From assembly GCA_009767595.1 (NCBI GenBank), contig VSDK01007359.1, positions 1 to 64,000 on the forward strand: DNA of 64,000 nucleotides, read 5' to 3'. Below the pieces are notes generated by a model. The model made no database searches, had not been told where the DNA came from, and saw only the letters and a program-made list of their open reading frames with translations. Positions 43,486 through 55,170 of this stretch are shown here, in pieces (position 1 is the first letter of the stretch; every line of letters begins with the position of its first letter). This DNA is from Symbiodinium kawagutii (taxonomy: Eukaryota; Sar; Dinophyceae; Suessiales; Symbiodiniaceae). Made by a program: the position numbers and the translations under genes.

Positions 43486-43709
43486 CGCGTGCGCGCCAAA
43501 GACTCAAAATTGTTTCTAGCAAACCGCGGTATTCAGGGTTAATGACATCAGATTTCAATGCGGGACCCATTATAATCATCATTTCCCGCATGGGAAATAT
43601 GTTTCTCAATCGTTTTTGTTGATGTGTCCGACATTTGTGTTGATCGGCTGGGTTTTTTGCCTTGGGACGTGGCTCAAGTCCATGCATTGACGGATAAAGC
43701 ACAAACTGG
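43486..43709 (-). CDS. Exon, unknown protein
   Basis: Sense reads a CGTGCTGCAG/C acceptor, then QFVLYPSMHGLEPRPKAKN, PADQHKCRTHQQKRLRNIF, MREMMIIMGPALKSDVIN, PEYRGLLETILSLWRAR, then a CGCG/GTGAAC donor. 224 bases. It joins 43781-43837 with matching phase (two bases plus one) across a 71-base intron. No family is recognised. Confidence 0.6.
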
Positions 43710-43780
43710 CTGCAGCACGCATTCAATATTGAAAAGCGAAATATGGTTTTCAACGGTTTTCAATGGGGGAACACATTTAC

Positions 43781-43837
43781 CTAGCGGGGTTGCATTCCAG
43801 TGTTTGTAGGTACCAGCGATCATTCTCAACATCAATG
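43781..43837 (-). CDS. Exon, unknown protein
   Basis: Sense reads a CCAATTTTTCAG/C acceptor with a strong pyrimidine tract, then IDVENDRWYLQTLECNPA, then a CTAG/GTAAAT donor. 57 bases, a multiple of three. The alternative frame LMLRMIAGTYKHWNATPL is also open, but the first one joins the downstream exon in phase. Confidence 0.65.
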
Positions 43838-44260
43838 CTGAAAAATTGGTGGGATACAAAGACAAAATGCTACATTATGAGGGTGGATTTTTGCTACAAA
43901 GTGTACCTTGGAGGTTCTGAGTGTCAAGGGCTGGAGAAATAACACTTCCTACAAAATGAGTTTTCCAAGTAGTGTCACATGAGGAGCACAACACAACAAA
44001 CACGCAAAGCCAGACACCAGCAACAAAGTTCTCCAAAACACCAAAATTAGGTTAAAATGGCACTAGAAGCAAGACATAGAGCAAAACGAAAAACACAAAG
44101 CAAGAAACCAACAGCAATGCAAAGCAAAACACCGAAATTGAATGTATTTCACAAGGAATAAAAGAACACAAGACAATCAACGGAACTGAAGCCATGTTGT
44201 GGGCGGCTGATGCACGCTACACAATGGTGAGGCCCGCCTTACTCTCACTGCAAAATGCAT

Positions 44261-44410
44261 TTATCTCAAATGCTTCCATGAAGCTGCAACTCCCGTCACT
44301 TGTTTTTCATGCCTGCCAGTGTGCAAATATCTCAACGGCTTGTCAATGGATTCAGAGCGCAGGAAACTCCCAGCGTAAGTCCCGTCACCATTAACACCAC
44401 TCAAGTGCAA
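44261..44410 (-). CDS. Possible coding block
   Basis: The minus strand reads SGVNGDGTYAGSFLRSESI, DKPLRYLHTGRHEKQVTG. No repeats; protein-like composition; no donor or acceptor settled. The neighbouring 44480-44650 (RRVVKVVIELFGSGGGWVHL) is similar. Confidence 0.3.
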   Translation of the reverse strand: MHLSGVNGDGTYAGSFLRSESIDKPLRYLHTGRHEKQVTGVAASWKHLR

Positions 44411-44892
44411 ATAAGGGAAACGAAAAACAAATAGTAGTGTCATGATATCATGTATCTTGCTACCTTTTGTGCAGTGACCCCATCTGGGGGGATCCCCCTG
44501 CACCCTATGAGGAAAGGCCGCCAAGATCGAGTAATGAAATCGAAAGCAACTGGCAATCTTGAAAACATCCAAGTGCACCCATCCGCCCCCACTACCAAAA
44601 AGTTCGATGACAACTTTCACGACCCTTCTGCGCAAGGGGCACGCCGGTAACCATGGGTTACCCGTGCATACGCTACCCAAAGAATTTTCGTTTCAACACG
44701 AAGCATCAAAATTTCCAAAACCAATTTGCTACAAAATGACTTTCGATTCCATGATGTTGGGTTGCTACACAATGACTTTGCTTACCCCTTCTTAAGTTTG
44801 TTAAACCGTCGTGTGTCAGAACACCCTGGTAAAGATCACAAGTCCCCCCATGATGTGGCGGAAATTCCAACCCCTATGGTCTTCATATGTTT

Positions 44893-45180
44893 TCATTCGC
44901 GCGTCAAATCCACGTTGGAACAAGTTTTCAAATCAACGGCGTGTTGATCCCACTTCTCCGACACTTGCATTGTCGTTGCGACGTGTGGATTGCATCCACC
45001 CACCGCGCTGCAAGATGGCTCCCACCGTTTCAATTCGCAAACCCGTTTCGTGTGTGGCCGGCCAAACCACGCACTGCCCAAAACATTCGGTGACATTGCG
45101 TGACGTTCCCTGCATATTGAGTTCTGTTCGCCCCCATTGTTTTGCAGCCTCCAAACATATATGTCAGCAGTTTTTATCAC
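44893..45180 (-). CDS. Possible coding block
   Basis: A 95-codon minus frame (ADIYVWRLQNNGGEQNSIC, HATTMQ-like region, SEKWDQHAVDLKT) in repeat-free DNA. A longer plus-strand frame over the same bases is Ser/His/Cys-rich, as expected of an antisense shadow. Splice sites not established. Confidence 0.3.
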   Translation of the reverse strand: MIKTADIYVWRLQNNGGEQNSICRERHAMSPNVLGSAWFGRPHTKRVCELKRWEPSCSAVGGCNPHVATTMQVSEKWDQHAVDLKTCSNVDLTRE

Positions 45181-46119
45181 ATGATAGCACCGTGTCGCAC
45201 ATCAGGTGCCATGCCGTCCCTCTATTTTCCCAACATGCGAAAACACCAACGTCGATAACAAACATTGTCTCAAGCAGTCATCTCCCTATCCCCGGCTCAC
45301 GCTGTTTTACGATTGAGTCCATTGATTGTTTATTTTCCTCCCTGAAAATGATAAGTTAATCCGTTGAGCTATACAGACATCATGCGGAACAGCATCGCCC
45401 CTTCCCTGAACCCCACACACTGCATGGTACGCTATATGTGAACAGTATATGGCACTTTGGCCCATGTTATTTTACAACAAAAAGCAATCTAGCGGGGCCT
45501 CAAACAAGCCGTCGGCGGCCAGAAAAGCTCTGCAAGGAACTGGCTCACACAGGCTTACTGTTGCAGCCCATGGAGTTTGGAAAGCAAAGTGCTAGGGGTT
45601 CAAATCACAACATGCACTGTGATTTGCCAAGGCGCTGTTTTGACCCTCTTCAAAGGAGGGCAGGGCGCTCTTCCTGCGCAGAAATGAATTGAAGCTGCCA
45701 TGGAGGGATCGGGTGATATGCGCTGGGACATGTTCACGGTCAACATGGCGAAATGGCGCAATGTTCATCCAGTGAAACGTGAAGGTAGTGCATCGGACAT
45801 CGATTTTGCGAGGTTGCTAAGGTGGCAGCTTGATGCTGATGCACCATAGTCCCAACTCCTCACAAAGCGCTTGGCTTGTGGAGGTCCAGACTTCTGTGGC
45901 AAAGCCCTTCTCCTCCCCCCCAGGGGAGCCGAGGGGGCCGTGCATCCACTCCCTGTCTTTGTTCTATCCTCCTCCGAGTCACGCTGGGGGGTTTCCCAAA
46001 TACAAATTCGGTTTTCACAAAACAAACACCATGCTTTGCAGTCACGCTCGCAGTGGTTTGATGCCGTCATTTCTCCCGTGATTTTTCCGTTTGGCTACAT
46101 TGCCCGTGGCAAAATCTGA

Positions 46120-46320
46120 CTACCAGACCGTGGGGAAACTACAGCGGAAAATGTTTCGTTTGATTGTTGGTTTGGCACGGTTTGATGGTGAGTAGTGGTC
46201 AGACACCATGTACCGGATGAACCGGTGAATGCGTTTTGCAATATCGATTTGGGAATGCAAACCATGATCCTTCCAGATCCTCAAGAAGCAATTTCGCGTC
46301 GCAACAAAAACGTTCAATCA
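46120..46320 (-). CDS. Possible coding block
   Basis: The minus strand reads NVFVATRNCFLRIWKDHG, LHSQIDIAKRIHRFIRYMV, SDHYSPSNRAKPTIKRN. A second minus frame is also open (LLLEDLEGSWFAFPNRYC), so only one can be right. Confidence 0.3.
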
Positions 46321-46876
46321 ACAAAAAATTTGGGCTACAGCAACGAGCAGCTGGACTCCAACCACTGCGTGGCAGCAAAGGCCCTTCCAATCTTTCTAAT
46401 GAACCCCAACGCTGGCCAGGTCGTCCATCAAAACAAGGGGATGACAATGTAGAGACATTTGCGATGGACCCCGGGGGACGTCAAAAATGTAAGTTGCGTT
46501 TGAAATCTGTTTCACTATGGGGTTTTTGAAACTGGCGCTCATTGATGCTACTCAACCATGTGTCTAGCTAGCCTCAAAAATGCAACTTGCATTTCCCACC
46601 CTGGTCATCTAGGTAAACAAAAAGGTTGCAATATTCATACATATGAATTCTGTAAGATTGTCTTTGGGGCCCCCCAATCCTGACATTACAATCTTTGGCC
46701 GTCCCCCACCCCACCCGCTGGAAGCAGCAGGAAGGTTACATACCAGAATTCCGCTATTGTAAGTTACGTTTTTTACGTCCCCGGGGGCACCCAAATACTT
46801 AAAGGGGGCGGAGATGATGAACTATTTTCGGGCGTTGTGGGTCACAGCTGCACGGGTCCGGCCAGAAAAGCCACCC

Positions 46877-46978
46877 TTGGAAAAAATGCAGGTTGAGTGG
46901 GCTTGTAGCATGTGTGCTGGCACAGGCATCAACTGCCTGTGAAGCAACAAAGGTGTGCAATGCCAACAGCAAAAACAT
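46877..46978 (-). CDS. Candidate first exon with signal peptide
   Basis: From the ATG at 46978 the sense strand reads MFLLLALHTFVASQAVDA, a compact hydrophobic core with an A-x-A-type cleavage region, then CASTHATSPLNLHFF and a possible CAAGG/GTGGCT donor. It would mark a secreted protein starting here and running to the left. The frame is open both upstream and downstream, so the start is a choice based on the signal peptide. Confidence 0.35.
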
Positions 46979-47634
46979 CAGAAGTGTCCGCGCTGCAGAA
47001 AGGAAACTCTGGTTTGATTTTTTTCCAAATTTACGCTCACCGTCGGCCCTGCCGCCAAAGCAGGGCAAAAAGGAACACATGTTGAAAAAACAAAAACCGA
47101 ACAAACATAAACAAATCAAATGAAACCAGACAATGGCAGGCTTACACCCGAACACCCCGGGCAAACAACCTAGCACAACGCACAACAAGGAAACAACGCC
47201 GTTTGACGCACTCCTCCCCGTGCAGCGGCGATACGATTGAACATCTTCACTCATTGATGTGTTAGGTTCTGTATTTTTTTGGTTGTTTTTATTTTTGAAA
47301 AATGTTTGTTCGTTTCTGTTCGTTGATTTGTTCATTGTTTGCAGTTGCTGCCTTTTTTCATTGTTCGGATGATTCAATTTATTTCCACTCATAGACAAAG
47401 AGGGGGCAAAAAAAGGGGAACAAATCAAACAGAGACGACGAGGGAAAATACATAAAGAGAGAGGACGAGAGAGGCAAATCCCCACGTTTATGCTATCCTG
47501 TTTTCAAATGTTCTCAACGAAAAGGCTTTCAGATGAAAACCGGCCAAAATTGAACATGCACAACTTGAAGATATATTTTTTTCAAATCTTCCACCCAATT
47601 GCCATCACCCGACTGGCGCCTCGGGACCCCTCAC

Positions 47635-47737
47635 CTTGCCCCTCATGCTGCCGCAGGCTGCAACATTTACTCCGGACTTCGCGATGCCCCACCCTGAATC
47701 GACCGCCAAGGGTTCGGGACGGGCACATAGTTCGGGA
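47635..47737 (-). CDS. Exon, Arg-rich
   Basis: Sense reads a GGCGGCCCAG acceptor, then SRTMCPSRTLGGRFRVGHRE, VRSKCCSLRQHEGQ, then a GCAAG/GTGAGG donor close to consensus. 103 bases. On the plus strand CAA/GTAAGTG at 47762 is also a consensus donor, so a plus-strand exon cannot be excluded. Confidence 0.45.
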
Positions 47738-47779
47738 CTGGGCCGCCGACATCCCGAACACAAGTAAGTGATGTTCACG

Positions 47780-50700
47780 AGCGCGAACTTTTTGACAGCT
47801 TTTGGCACCCTAGTAGGATTGAAGCGGCCGGCTGAATACAATTTGGGAAAATTCCATCCACATGGCAAGCGTCTGCCCAATGCATACAGTGAAATTTTAC
47901 GTGCCATGGTTGATGACCAATCCAAATAAATCAAATCGTTTGCCGCCCTGGGTTGCTAAGGTCGCGGTTGTTTGTTCCTGCAGCTCACAAACGTTGATTT
48001 TGACAGGTCACCGTGCCCAAATCTAGTTGTAAAATGGCGTATACTGCAAGATTGCGAACACAAAGGTCCGCACTAAATGTGAAGGATCTGGAAAATTGAT
48101 AATTAATTAATGGTTTCGGGATTTTGGATATAAAAAAATAAATCTGGTTTGATGATGGATTGAGATCAAACAACAAACAATATTGATCAAACAATTGTTG
48201 AATCCAAAATCTGTTCGTTTTGACCATATGTGCGTGTGGGAACCACACAGGCCCGATTCGTCAAGAACATACAAAATCCATATTCATTCACAAATCCACT
48301 ATTTGGATCTATTTAGTTTGTTGTTTCGCCCCGTTGCAACTTGGATGCACGTTTAATGCGATTCAACCAGTTTGGCAGCTTGCGTGTACAAACCATGGGC
48401 AAAAAACACTGCCCCAAATGGTCGGGCTGCATGCGGAAAACGGCAGGATTTGCAAATCGAAGTGTGGATCTACATTTTCTTTCGCAACCGGGCGTCCAAA
48501 CGCTGCTACGAATAGGTTTTCTTAAGAAATACCTGCAGCCAATGCGTAAATCATAGCCAAATGATTCTTGTGACTGCCTGCCGTTGTGCGTGCACTTGTT
48601 TGCTCTGGGTGCTTGCACCGATCGATATCCCCACATGATTTCAGACGGTTGAATCTCTGAAGTGAAGTGAGTTCGTTACGACACCGAGGGGGCACAATGG
48701 AACAAACGCTGGCAGCGCTGGCACGTTGTTTTTGTGGAATGAATTCACTTTTTTGCTGTGGAATTTGGTGTTGCGGATTGTGCAAAGTTCTCCTAGAATC
48801 GGCAATTCCACTACTAGGGTGCCGCGGCTGCACGTTGTTTCCGACTTCCTTTGTGCAAGTGCTACCGCAAACCGGTGCCTTGAGATATCCAAAATGATGG
48901 ACACATGTTGCCCTGCGATGTCCGAACCTCAAATGTGTAGATTTTTAGGGTTTGAAGCGAAGCTGTAGTTGGGAAACAGTTTGGAAAACAACAAAGAAAC
49001 TGCCGAGATTTAATGACTAATGATGGTTAATGGTGGTTAGTTTCTATAAAAAATTGAAAATTTCAACATGATTTGCACCGTTAATGTATTGAAATAACAC
49101 AAAATACCTCAAAATGCACCAAAGCAATCCAGTGCATGGGGACAATCATTCTTTCTCGATGGGCGGCAGCAACTGTGATTCTGGGACAAATTCGGTGCTG
49201 GAAAAAAACGCCTAGCAAAGGCGTTCGCTGATTGAATTTGACCTATTTTTTGTCAACCTGGTTGTTGGAGGGTGATCCTAGTCGTCTTTGAGGGCTGCAC
49301 AACTTGATTGGAAAAAATGTTGGTCAATGCTGCAAGACTTGAACATTGCATTTTTGCAGTGCCTGCGGTTGAATTTGCAAACCGTCCCCTACATAGGCGA
49401 TGTCAATGCACGGCTTTTACGGACCCAAATCGTCAGGAGAAAGGCCAAGGTTGGATTTTCGCGCAGGAAATTGCTGTGATTACAACGAGTGCACCGAGAA
49501 AGTGGAAGATAGAGGACCATTTCTACCATGGTTGCTCTTCTCTGTCCGATCGGCGTTTCGCTCATGATCTCCCTGGTTTTTGCAGGGTGCTTGGGCGATT
49601 TAATTTAGCTGATGGTTTCAACCCTTATGAAAAAAAAAGATATTTACTCCACCAATCATGTTCCAAGAACTTGAAGACTTATCCTTGCGCTGATGCTAAT
49701 TGATCGTGTCCTGCCTCTCATGGGGTGTGTCTGAAAAAAACGATCCTAAGGGTCTTGTTGAAGAAGGCACGCGCCATTTCACCACACAACTCACTGTTGT
49801 GGTTGATCAAGCGGTATGTTGACTTGCGTTCTGCTGCTGAAATGGTCGGGCTGATGGCCTTCAAAACGGATCGGCTAAAGCTGTTAGGTAAAGATTTTTG
49901 CAGCCACAGAAACTTGGGTTTTGGTAGCTAATCATTTCTGCCATGACACCCTGCTTTGCGTTGGACACATCCTAGAGTTGCTCAAACCGTTGAAATCGGA
50001 CGGTGACGAAAACAGCAGTTGCTCACAATGGTCGTGGGTGAAGATCACGATTCGAATAGTCCAGCTGCATCCACGAAGGTATTGAAATACTACTGAGTTC
50101 AAGCATGATAATGAGATAAAACGGCATGAAGATGAGGGTGAAGATGGTTACACTAAACTTTGGCCCAACCTTTCACAATGGTACCGCGCATCTTTGGTTG
50201 CTTTCTTCAGGCCTCTTGTTGATTCGAGTTCTCCAACAGGACCCCATCAAGCAAATACAATGACTTGCACTCGGAATATCTCGGAATCAATTTTATCAAC
50301 CTGTTGCTCCTGGTCCGGAATCTCCTGACCATCAGGGACTGGGGTCCAACAGCTTGTAAACGGGTTCGGACAAAACCTACAACGATCTGCGAGCCTGTTG
50401 CCACGCGGAGGAAACTTGTAACGAAGTCGCACGGTGGCAATACTTCATGCCCAAGAAAACGTTTACGTGAGCTGAACACACGCGGCAAACTCGCCATTTT
50501 TTGGCATTTTTTTCGTGAGAGCAGGACCCTGGCTCTCCATTTCGAGGCTAGGCTAGGGCTTGTTTAAGGTTGAAACAATGGAGTGGTGGGGTGATGTGAG
50601 GTGTTTCCAGTGGAGGCCGGAGAGCTGCTCATCCAACATCATCGTTCATGGTGGTCACATCATCACCGAATCATTGGCCTAGCATTGCAACGTCAGATGG

Positions 50701-51260
50701 GTGACACCCTTTTTGACATATCAGCCATGATTGTGAGATCATTGGCGAATCATTTGCCTGTTGTTCACGCCTCTGAACCATTGGTAAAGCTTTTGGGACC
50801 AGTAAAGCTTTTGGGACCACCAAACCACTGCATCGGTAGTGTGAAACTGCTGAAGTTGGTGGAAGAGTTTGCGGAATCATCTCAACGAGACGGTGATATC
50901 AACCATATCTGGCAATTGACTGTCATGATACATATATCATAGTATTGAAGGTTCATCAGTTCAGCAATCATATGTTTGCAACTAAGAGCAGGCATTAAGT
51001 TTTACTAGAATAGCTGTCAAATGGTGGTTTCTGAAAACAGGGGCACCCAAATTCATGAATTCATCCACCACTAATCTTAAAAATAAACCGTCCATTTTCA
51101 GTAACAAATCAGCTGTTGACAAACATTGCATGGCCATTCCGAATCGGTGTCCATGCCTTACGCCCAAATCCAAGCGCTCAACGAACCCAGATCCAGTTAG
51201 GTCGCCCCTTCAGCCACTGGTCGCCGGCAGATCCAAAATGTAACGAGGGAAACCACCGAT
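47780..51260. other. Unique DNA with unresolved open frames
   Basis: No satellite, and only one decayed family A end (49605-49640) and one decayed family B end (51021-51060). Several 65-130 codon frames overlap on both strands, for example minus 48313-48636 and 50207-50497, and plus 49308-49703 and 50601-50942. None could be fixed by splice sites, so none is called as a gene. Confidence 0.5.
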
Positions 51261-51267
51261 GACTCAC

Positions 51268-51429
51268 ATGTGACTCGCATGTGACCCCAAGGATCCCCAG
51301 TGTGGCCGCGGCAGCAAGCGCAGATTTTACTGGATAAAGGTGAAACTTCAACGTACTCAGCACCTCGCCGAGTTGCGCGTTTTCGTTGGCCTTTCCAACC
51401 AACGCCGCCGATCTAAACACTGGGTGAAT
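51268..51429 (-). CDS. Exon (54 codons)
   Basis: Sense reads a TCGTTGGCAG acceptor, then IHPVFRSAALVGKANENAQL, GEVLSTLKFHLYPVKSALA, AAATLGILGVTCESH, then a consensus GTGAGT donor. Whole codons at both ends. An Ala-rich hydrophobic segment (ALAAAATLGILGV) could be membrane-associated or core-forming. Confidence 0.6.
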
Positions 51430-51703
51430 CTGCCAACGATCTGCCAACGCTATAACCATGGAGTTTTTTCCGCTTATCCCGGGGATGCGAAGCGCTACTG
51501 TACATCACCCCGACGACGTGCGAATGATGGCCAAAAACAATAGGCCATGATTAGTTACACCCTATAAGTTAGCTGAGCTATCCCCGTTGCGAAACCATGG
51601 GGGAATTTTCACCACTTCCGAGCCGTGGGGCACATTCAAGTAAACGGGCTGCACCGTTTCTTCGTGAATCACAAAAGAAATTAGTTTGGTGACGTACCCT
51701 ACC

Positions 51704-51794
51704 CTTCCAGTTACCATTGTAGTAGGTAACCAACCCCAAACAACAATGGTAGAAACCAGCTGGTTACCTTTTAATTATAATGGTAACTGGAAGC
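51704..51794. mobile_element. Single inverted-repeat element (family H)
   Basis: CTTCCAGTTACCATTGTAGTA at the left and ATTATAATGGTAACTGGAAG at the right, enclosing GGTAACCAACC and CAGCTGGTTACC. No other copy seen. The span 51800-52780 holds no supported gene. Confidence 0.75.
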
Positions 51795-52785
51795 CTAGGG
51801 GTATATATTTTCAAATAGCAAAGAACTGCACCTTTCTTGGTGAATCTCATGCCAAAGACAAAGAAAGGTCCAGGTCGGTCCAATATTCTCAGTGCTTCTT
51901 CAGCTGCTTCACCCAGTGAACTGCGCATTAAATACTTGGTGCGGCCAGGATGAAGTCCAAGCCGTTTCATTTCGCAGGGGTAGGCAAGAAACGAGTTCCG
52001 GCAGTCATCGAATATGCCTCGCTTGCGAATCTCTAGTGATCTTCCAGAACTTAGATGGCCTTAAATCTTTACGACTATGGTATGCGCCAAGGTTTCTCAA
52101 TGATAAAACGCTTTGGAAAAGCTTCCTGGTATGGAACATACCATAGTAATGTTCTATGGGTCCTTTATTGTGACCCTTTTCCCATGTTCATGGATGTTCA
52201 TGGTATATGTCTGGTTTTGTCCATTCATGGGTATAACTCCCTATGATTGAACTCCCTATGATTGATGATTTCCCCTTGAAAAATAGCCTGTTTGGGAGTA
52301 CCACCATTTATCGACCACCCTGAATGGCTTTCATTACCCATTTTCCAATGGTGAGCATTCACCATCCTTGGTTCATGGGTAGATTCGCCCCATCATCCCG
52401 GGGAGATGGGGTGACATGTCATGACCACATGTTATTCATTCCAAAAACTGAGATCTGGTTGGCTATGATTGCTGTCAAAAGTGGGACTTAGAACATATAG
52501 CCGAGCTATATCAGAATAAGTATTGGCACTTCGCCTTGTGGTGTGGTTTGCTGCAAGTCAGCAAAACTGTAGCATCAACAGTAAAGCTCGGATCTTTTCA
52601 AAAACATCTGATATAGGTTTTTTTTCCATTGTCGATCATTGGTAATCAGAGTTCATACTGTTTGATACAGGTCGACAATTGTTGGTCATCATTAATCGCT
52701 AACCATGATTAAGCTAAGCACTGTTGATCAGATATTGTTAACCAAAATGATTAATTAATTCTGACTGCCTATGAAAAACCAGAAT

Positions 52786-52905
52786 ATGGCTGTGGGTCAG
52801 TTCACCCCGTACCCCTGGTTCTCGCATCATTAACCATTGTTTTCCCTATAGTCTGTTGGCCATTATCCTTCATAATTGGTTGGTTAACTGCTTGACCCAT
52901 AGCCA
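52786..52905. mobile_element. Family C inverted-repeat element
   Basis: TATGGCTGTGGGTCAGTTCACC at the left and CTTGACCCATAGCCA at the right. The termini offer a GC donor and an AG acceptor on either strand. Confidence 0.85.
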
Positions 52906-53023
52906 TATAGTTGGTATATATCCCCTATACTTGTTAATCATCATCCCCTATTATTAACCAAATTATAACCACTCGTTGGTTGGTTAATATTAACCTTATA
53001 GTTGGTACATATCATGGTCAAGC

Positions 53024-53137
53024 CTCCATCGTTGCGGGGCACATGTTACGCTCGGCCCGACTGGGCCCAGGTCACTTCGTTTCTTCCCTCGCTTCATGGG
53101 GGGCAAAGGGTCTCCGTTTTCAGCCCTTGCCATAGGA
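53024..53137 (-). CDS. Probable exon, basic
   Basis: Sense reads a GGGCAAG/T acceptor, then MARAENGDPLPPMKRGKKR, SDLGPVGPSVTCAPQRW, then a GGAG/GCTTGA boundary (GC donor). Another frame (GPDGQVLWQGLKTETLCP) overlaps. C/A-rich repeats lie left and AATCAATGGTATTAAGTGG repeats right (53215-53335). Confidence 0.45.
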
Positions 53138-53214
53138 CTTGCCCATCAGGCCCCTTGGCGGGTGCTGGTTGAGGGACCCCAGCAATTGAAACTGTAGTGA
53201 TGATTGGTATGAAG

Positions 53215-53335
53215 TGGTTGATTGATGTAGTTAAGTGGATAATGAATGTTAATCAATGGTATTAAGTGGATAATTAATGTTAATCAATGGTATTAAGTGG
53301 GTAATCCATGTTAATCAATGGTATTAAGTGTTTGA
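53215..53335. repeat. GTTAATCAATGGTATTAAGTGGATAAT array
   Basis: Three to four copies of a unit of about 34 bases directly right of the exon. The rest of 53340-54420 contains a family A copy and unique DNA. Confidence 0.85.
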
Positions 53336-53534
53336 CGAATGTTGTACACTTTTATACAGCATGACTTGCTTTTCATACTAATTACTGTCAATAGTACTAA
53401 GTTCAGTAGCATTCGAACAGTATGAAACATTGACGCTGAAACCGTGACGTTTGACCCCCCCCAACTGGAGATCCAATATACAAGATGACCTCCTCAAGTA
53501 GTAGCGGCTTGTCCAAGTAGTTCCCAAATGGAAG

Positions 53535-53626
53535 CTGGTTGGTGGTTTCAACCCCTATGAAAAATATTGGTCGACCAACCACTTGTGAATGATTACCAGA
53601 GAAAAAAAGATAAAGCCACCTACCAG
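53535..53626. mobile_element. Family A inverted-repeat element
   Basis: CTGGTTGGTGGTTTCAACCCC at the left, AAAGCCACCTACCAG at the right, slightly eroded. Confidence 0.8.
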
Positions 53627-54418
53627 GAAGTATCTATGGAACATATAGTTTTGGGGGTGGAACATTTGATGACCCTTATCCTCAAGCATTCCCCCCTAAT
53701 TGGAGTATCTATGAAACAGTGGGACACTTGATGACCTCTCCTGTGGGTGGTGGTCTGACGTCCGGCTTGCCGACAATATCAAACTATCTTAGTCAATGGT
53801 TTAGTACCCATCGTCAACCAACTAGGGCTGACTGACCTACATACAATAGTTACTCATGGTTGACCATGATCACCAGGCGGTCCATGGATTCCCTGGGCTT
53901 GCGCCCTTAAAATTCAACAAATGACGCCTGCGCCTGAAACTCACTGCTACTGTTCAGAATGTTTATTCGATGTCATGACTGGTCCATGATCGTTAGCGGG
54001 TCTCCATGATGTTTATTAATCCTGGGAAAATAGTGGTTGATAGGCAACAAGGATAATGGTCGATTTCTTCGGGTTGTTCCTGGTCTATTCTGAAGCAGGT
54101 TTGAATCGTTTCGTGTGATGTGGTTTCTCGCATACCAGGATTAACTACCACTTTTCATCATTAATCCGTTAATCATCGTCGCCCATCAGTGAAAAGTCTG
54201 AAAAAATGAATGATCGATTGATAAATCCTGGATAGCCCAGAAAGCGGGTTTATCATGGATAGGCTCTTAGGTAACCACCAGTAATCATTAATGGAAAGTA
54301 ATCATGGTCACTATCGCTGGAGAATGATCCCATCATGGTTCTCGCCACCACTAAGCATGGTTGTCACCACGATTAATCATGCTTCTCACCACCATTCAGC
54401 ATGGTCGTCAACCATAAG

Positions 54419-54531
54419 GTGGTTTCTCAACATAGGGGTACCTCCAAACCATCCTATATTTTTCCCCTTTGTAGTAAGAAACCAACATCCAAGCCTTTTC
54501 GTGGTTCCCAAACTAGCTTGAGAAACCACCA
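54419..54531. mobile_element. Family B inverted-repeat element
   Basis: GTGGTTTCTCAACATAGGGG at the left and CTAGCTTGAGAAACCACC at the right. Confidence 0.75.
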
Positions 54532-54672
54532 TCAAGCCTCATTCATCAACCCTAAACCCATATCAATCCACCATCCTTAATCCTCATTCTCAGCACGGTT
54601 CTCACCATGAAACCATGGCTGGTGAACGGCCACTCCTGGTAGCTCCTGGCCTCAGCTCTCCCGGTAGGGCCA

Positions 54673-54682
54673 NNNNNNNNNN
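54673..54682. other. Assembly gap (10 N)
   Basis: Ten undetermined bases inside a GC-rich block (54630-54760) which may itself contain coding sequence. Confidence 1.
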
Positions 54683-54804
54683 GCCCTCCGGGTGGGCCCA
54701 GTGGCTAGCCCTGGTCACCATAGGATCCACCATCCTTGAGGCGGATTTCAGCCTTACTGGCTCCGAGATCCCAGACTTTCCACCCAAGCCCAACATCGAC
54801 TTAC

Positions 54805-54846
54805 CTCGGCCAGCGCCGCTTCGCGAAGCTTCGTGGAAGAAAACTG
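54805..54846 (-). CDS. Micro-exon (14 codons)
   Basis: Sense reads a GCGTTCCCAG acceptor, then QFSSTKLREAALAE, then a perfect GAG/GTAAGT donor. Whole codons at both ends. It sits between C/A-rich repeats to the left and AAGAATGGTT-like repeats to the right. Confidence 0.65.
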
Positions 54847-55076
54847 CTGGGAACGCCACAGCGCGAAAATTGGATGATATCAATGGGTAAGAATGGTGGA
54901 CTAGTGAATGGTTCAGTGAGTTGATGTTCATGGTTAAGAATGGCTCATGTCACTGAATGATATTGATGGCTAAAATTGGATAACAATATCGGCTCAAGGA
55001 ATGGTTAAGAATAGAAAAGTTGGATGGATGATCATGGTTCATCAGCCAGTACTCAGTTGCTCACAAGAAGTGATAT

Positions 55077-55170
55077 GAGTGTTTCTCAATCCATAGATCC
55101 AGTATATAAATCGTTTATAGTAAGAAACCAAGTCTTTTTGGGGGTTCTTGTCTTAGAGAAACACCCATGT
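55077..55170. mobile_element. Family B inverted-repeat element
   Basis: GAGTGTTTCTCAATCCATAG at the left and GTCTTAGAGAAACACCCA at the right; diverged core. The 55180-56100 span has no supported gene; from 55840 it is CATCAACCATC-like. Confidence 0.7.

Noticed and set aside
44811..45359. Plus-strand frame of 182 codons
   Set aside because: Ser/His/Pro/Cys-rich composition typical of an antisense shadow, no plus-strand splice pattern, and a better minus-strand frame over the same bases.
46799..47485. Minus-strand frame of 228 codons as one protein
   Set aside because: The upstream half is Asn/Lys-rich low-complexity sequence. Only the signal-peptide-like part from 46978 was kept as a candidate.
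49308..50942. Possible plus-strand gene from several frames of 65-131 codons
   Set aside because: Adjacent plus frames could not be joined by splice sites, the first runs into a decayed family A end, and minus frames of equal quality overlap.
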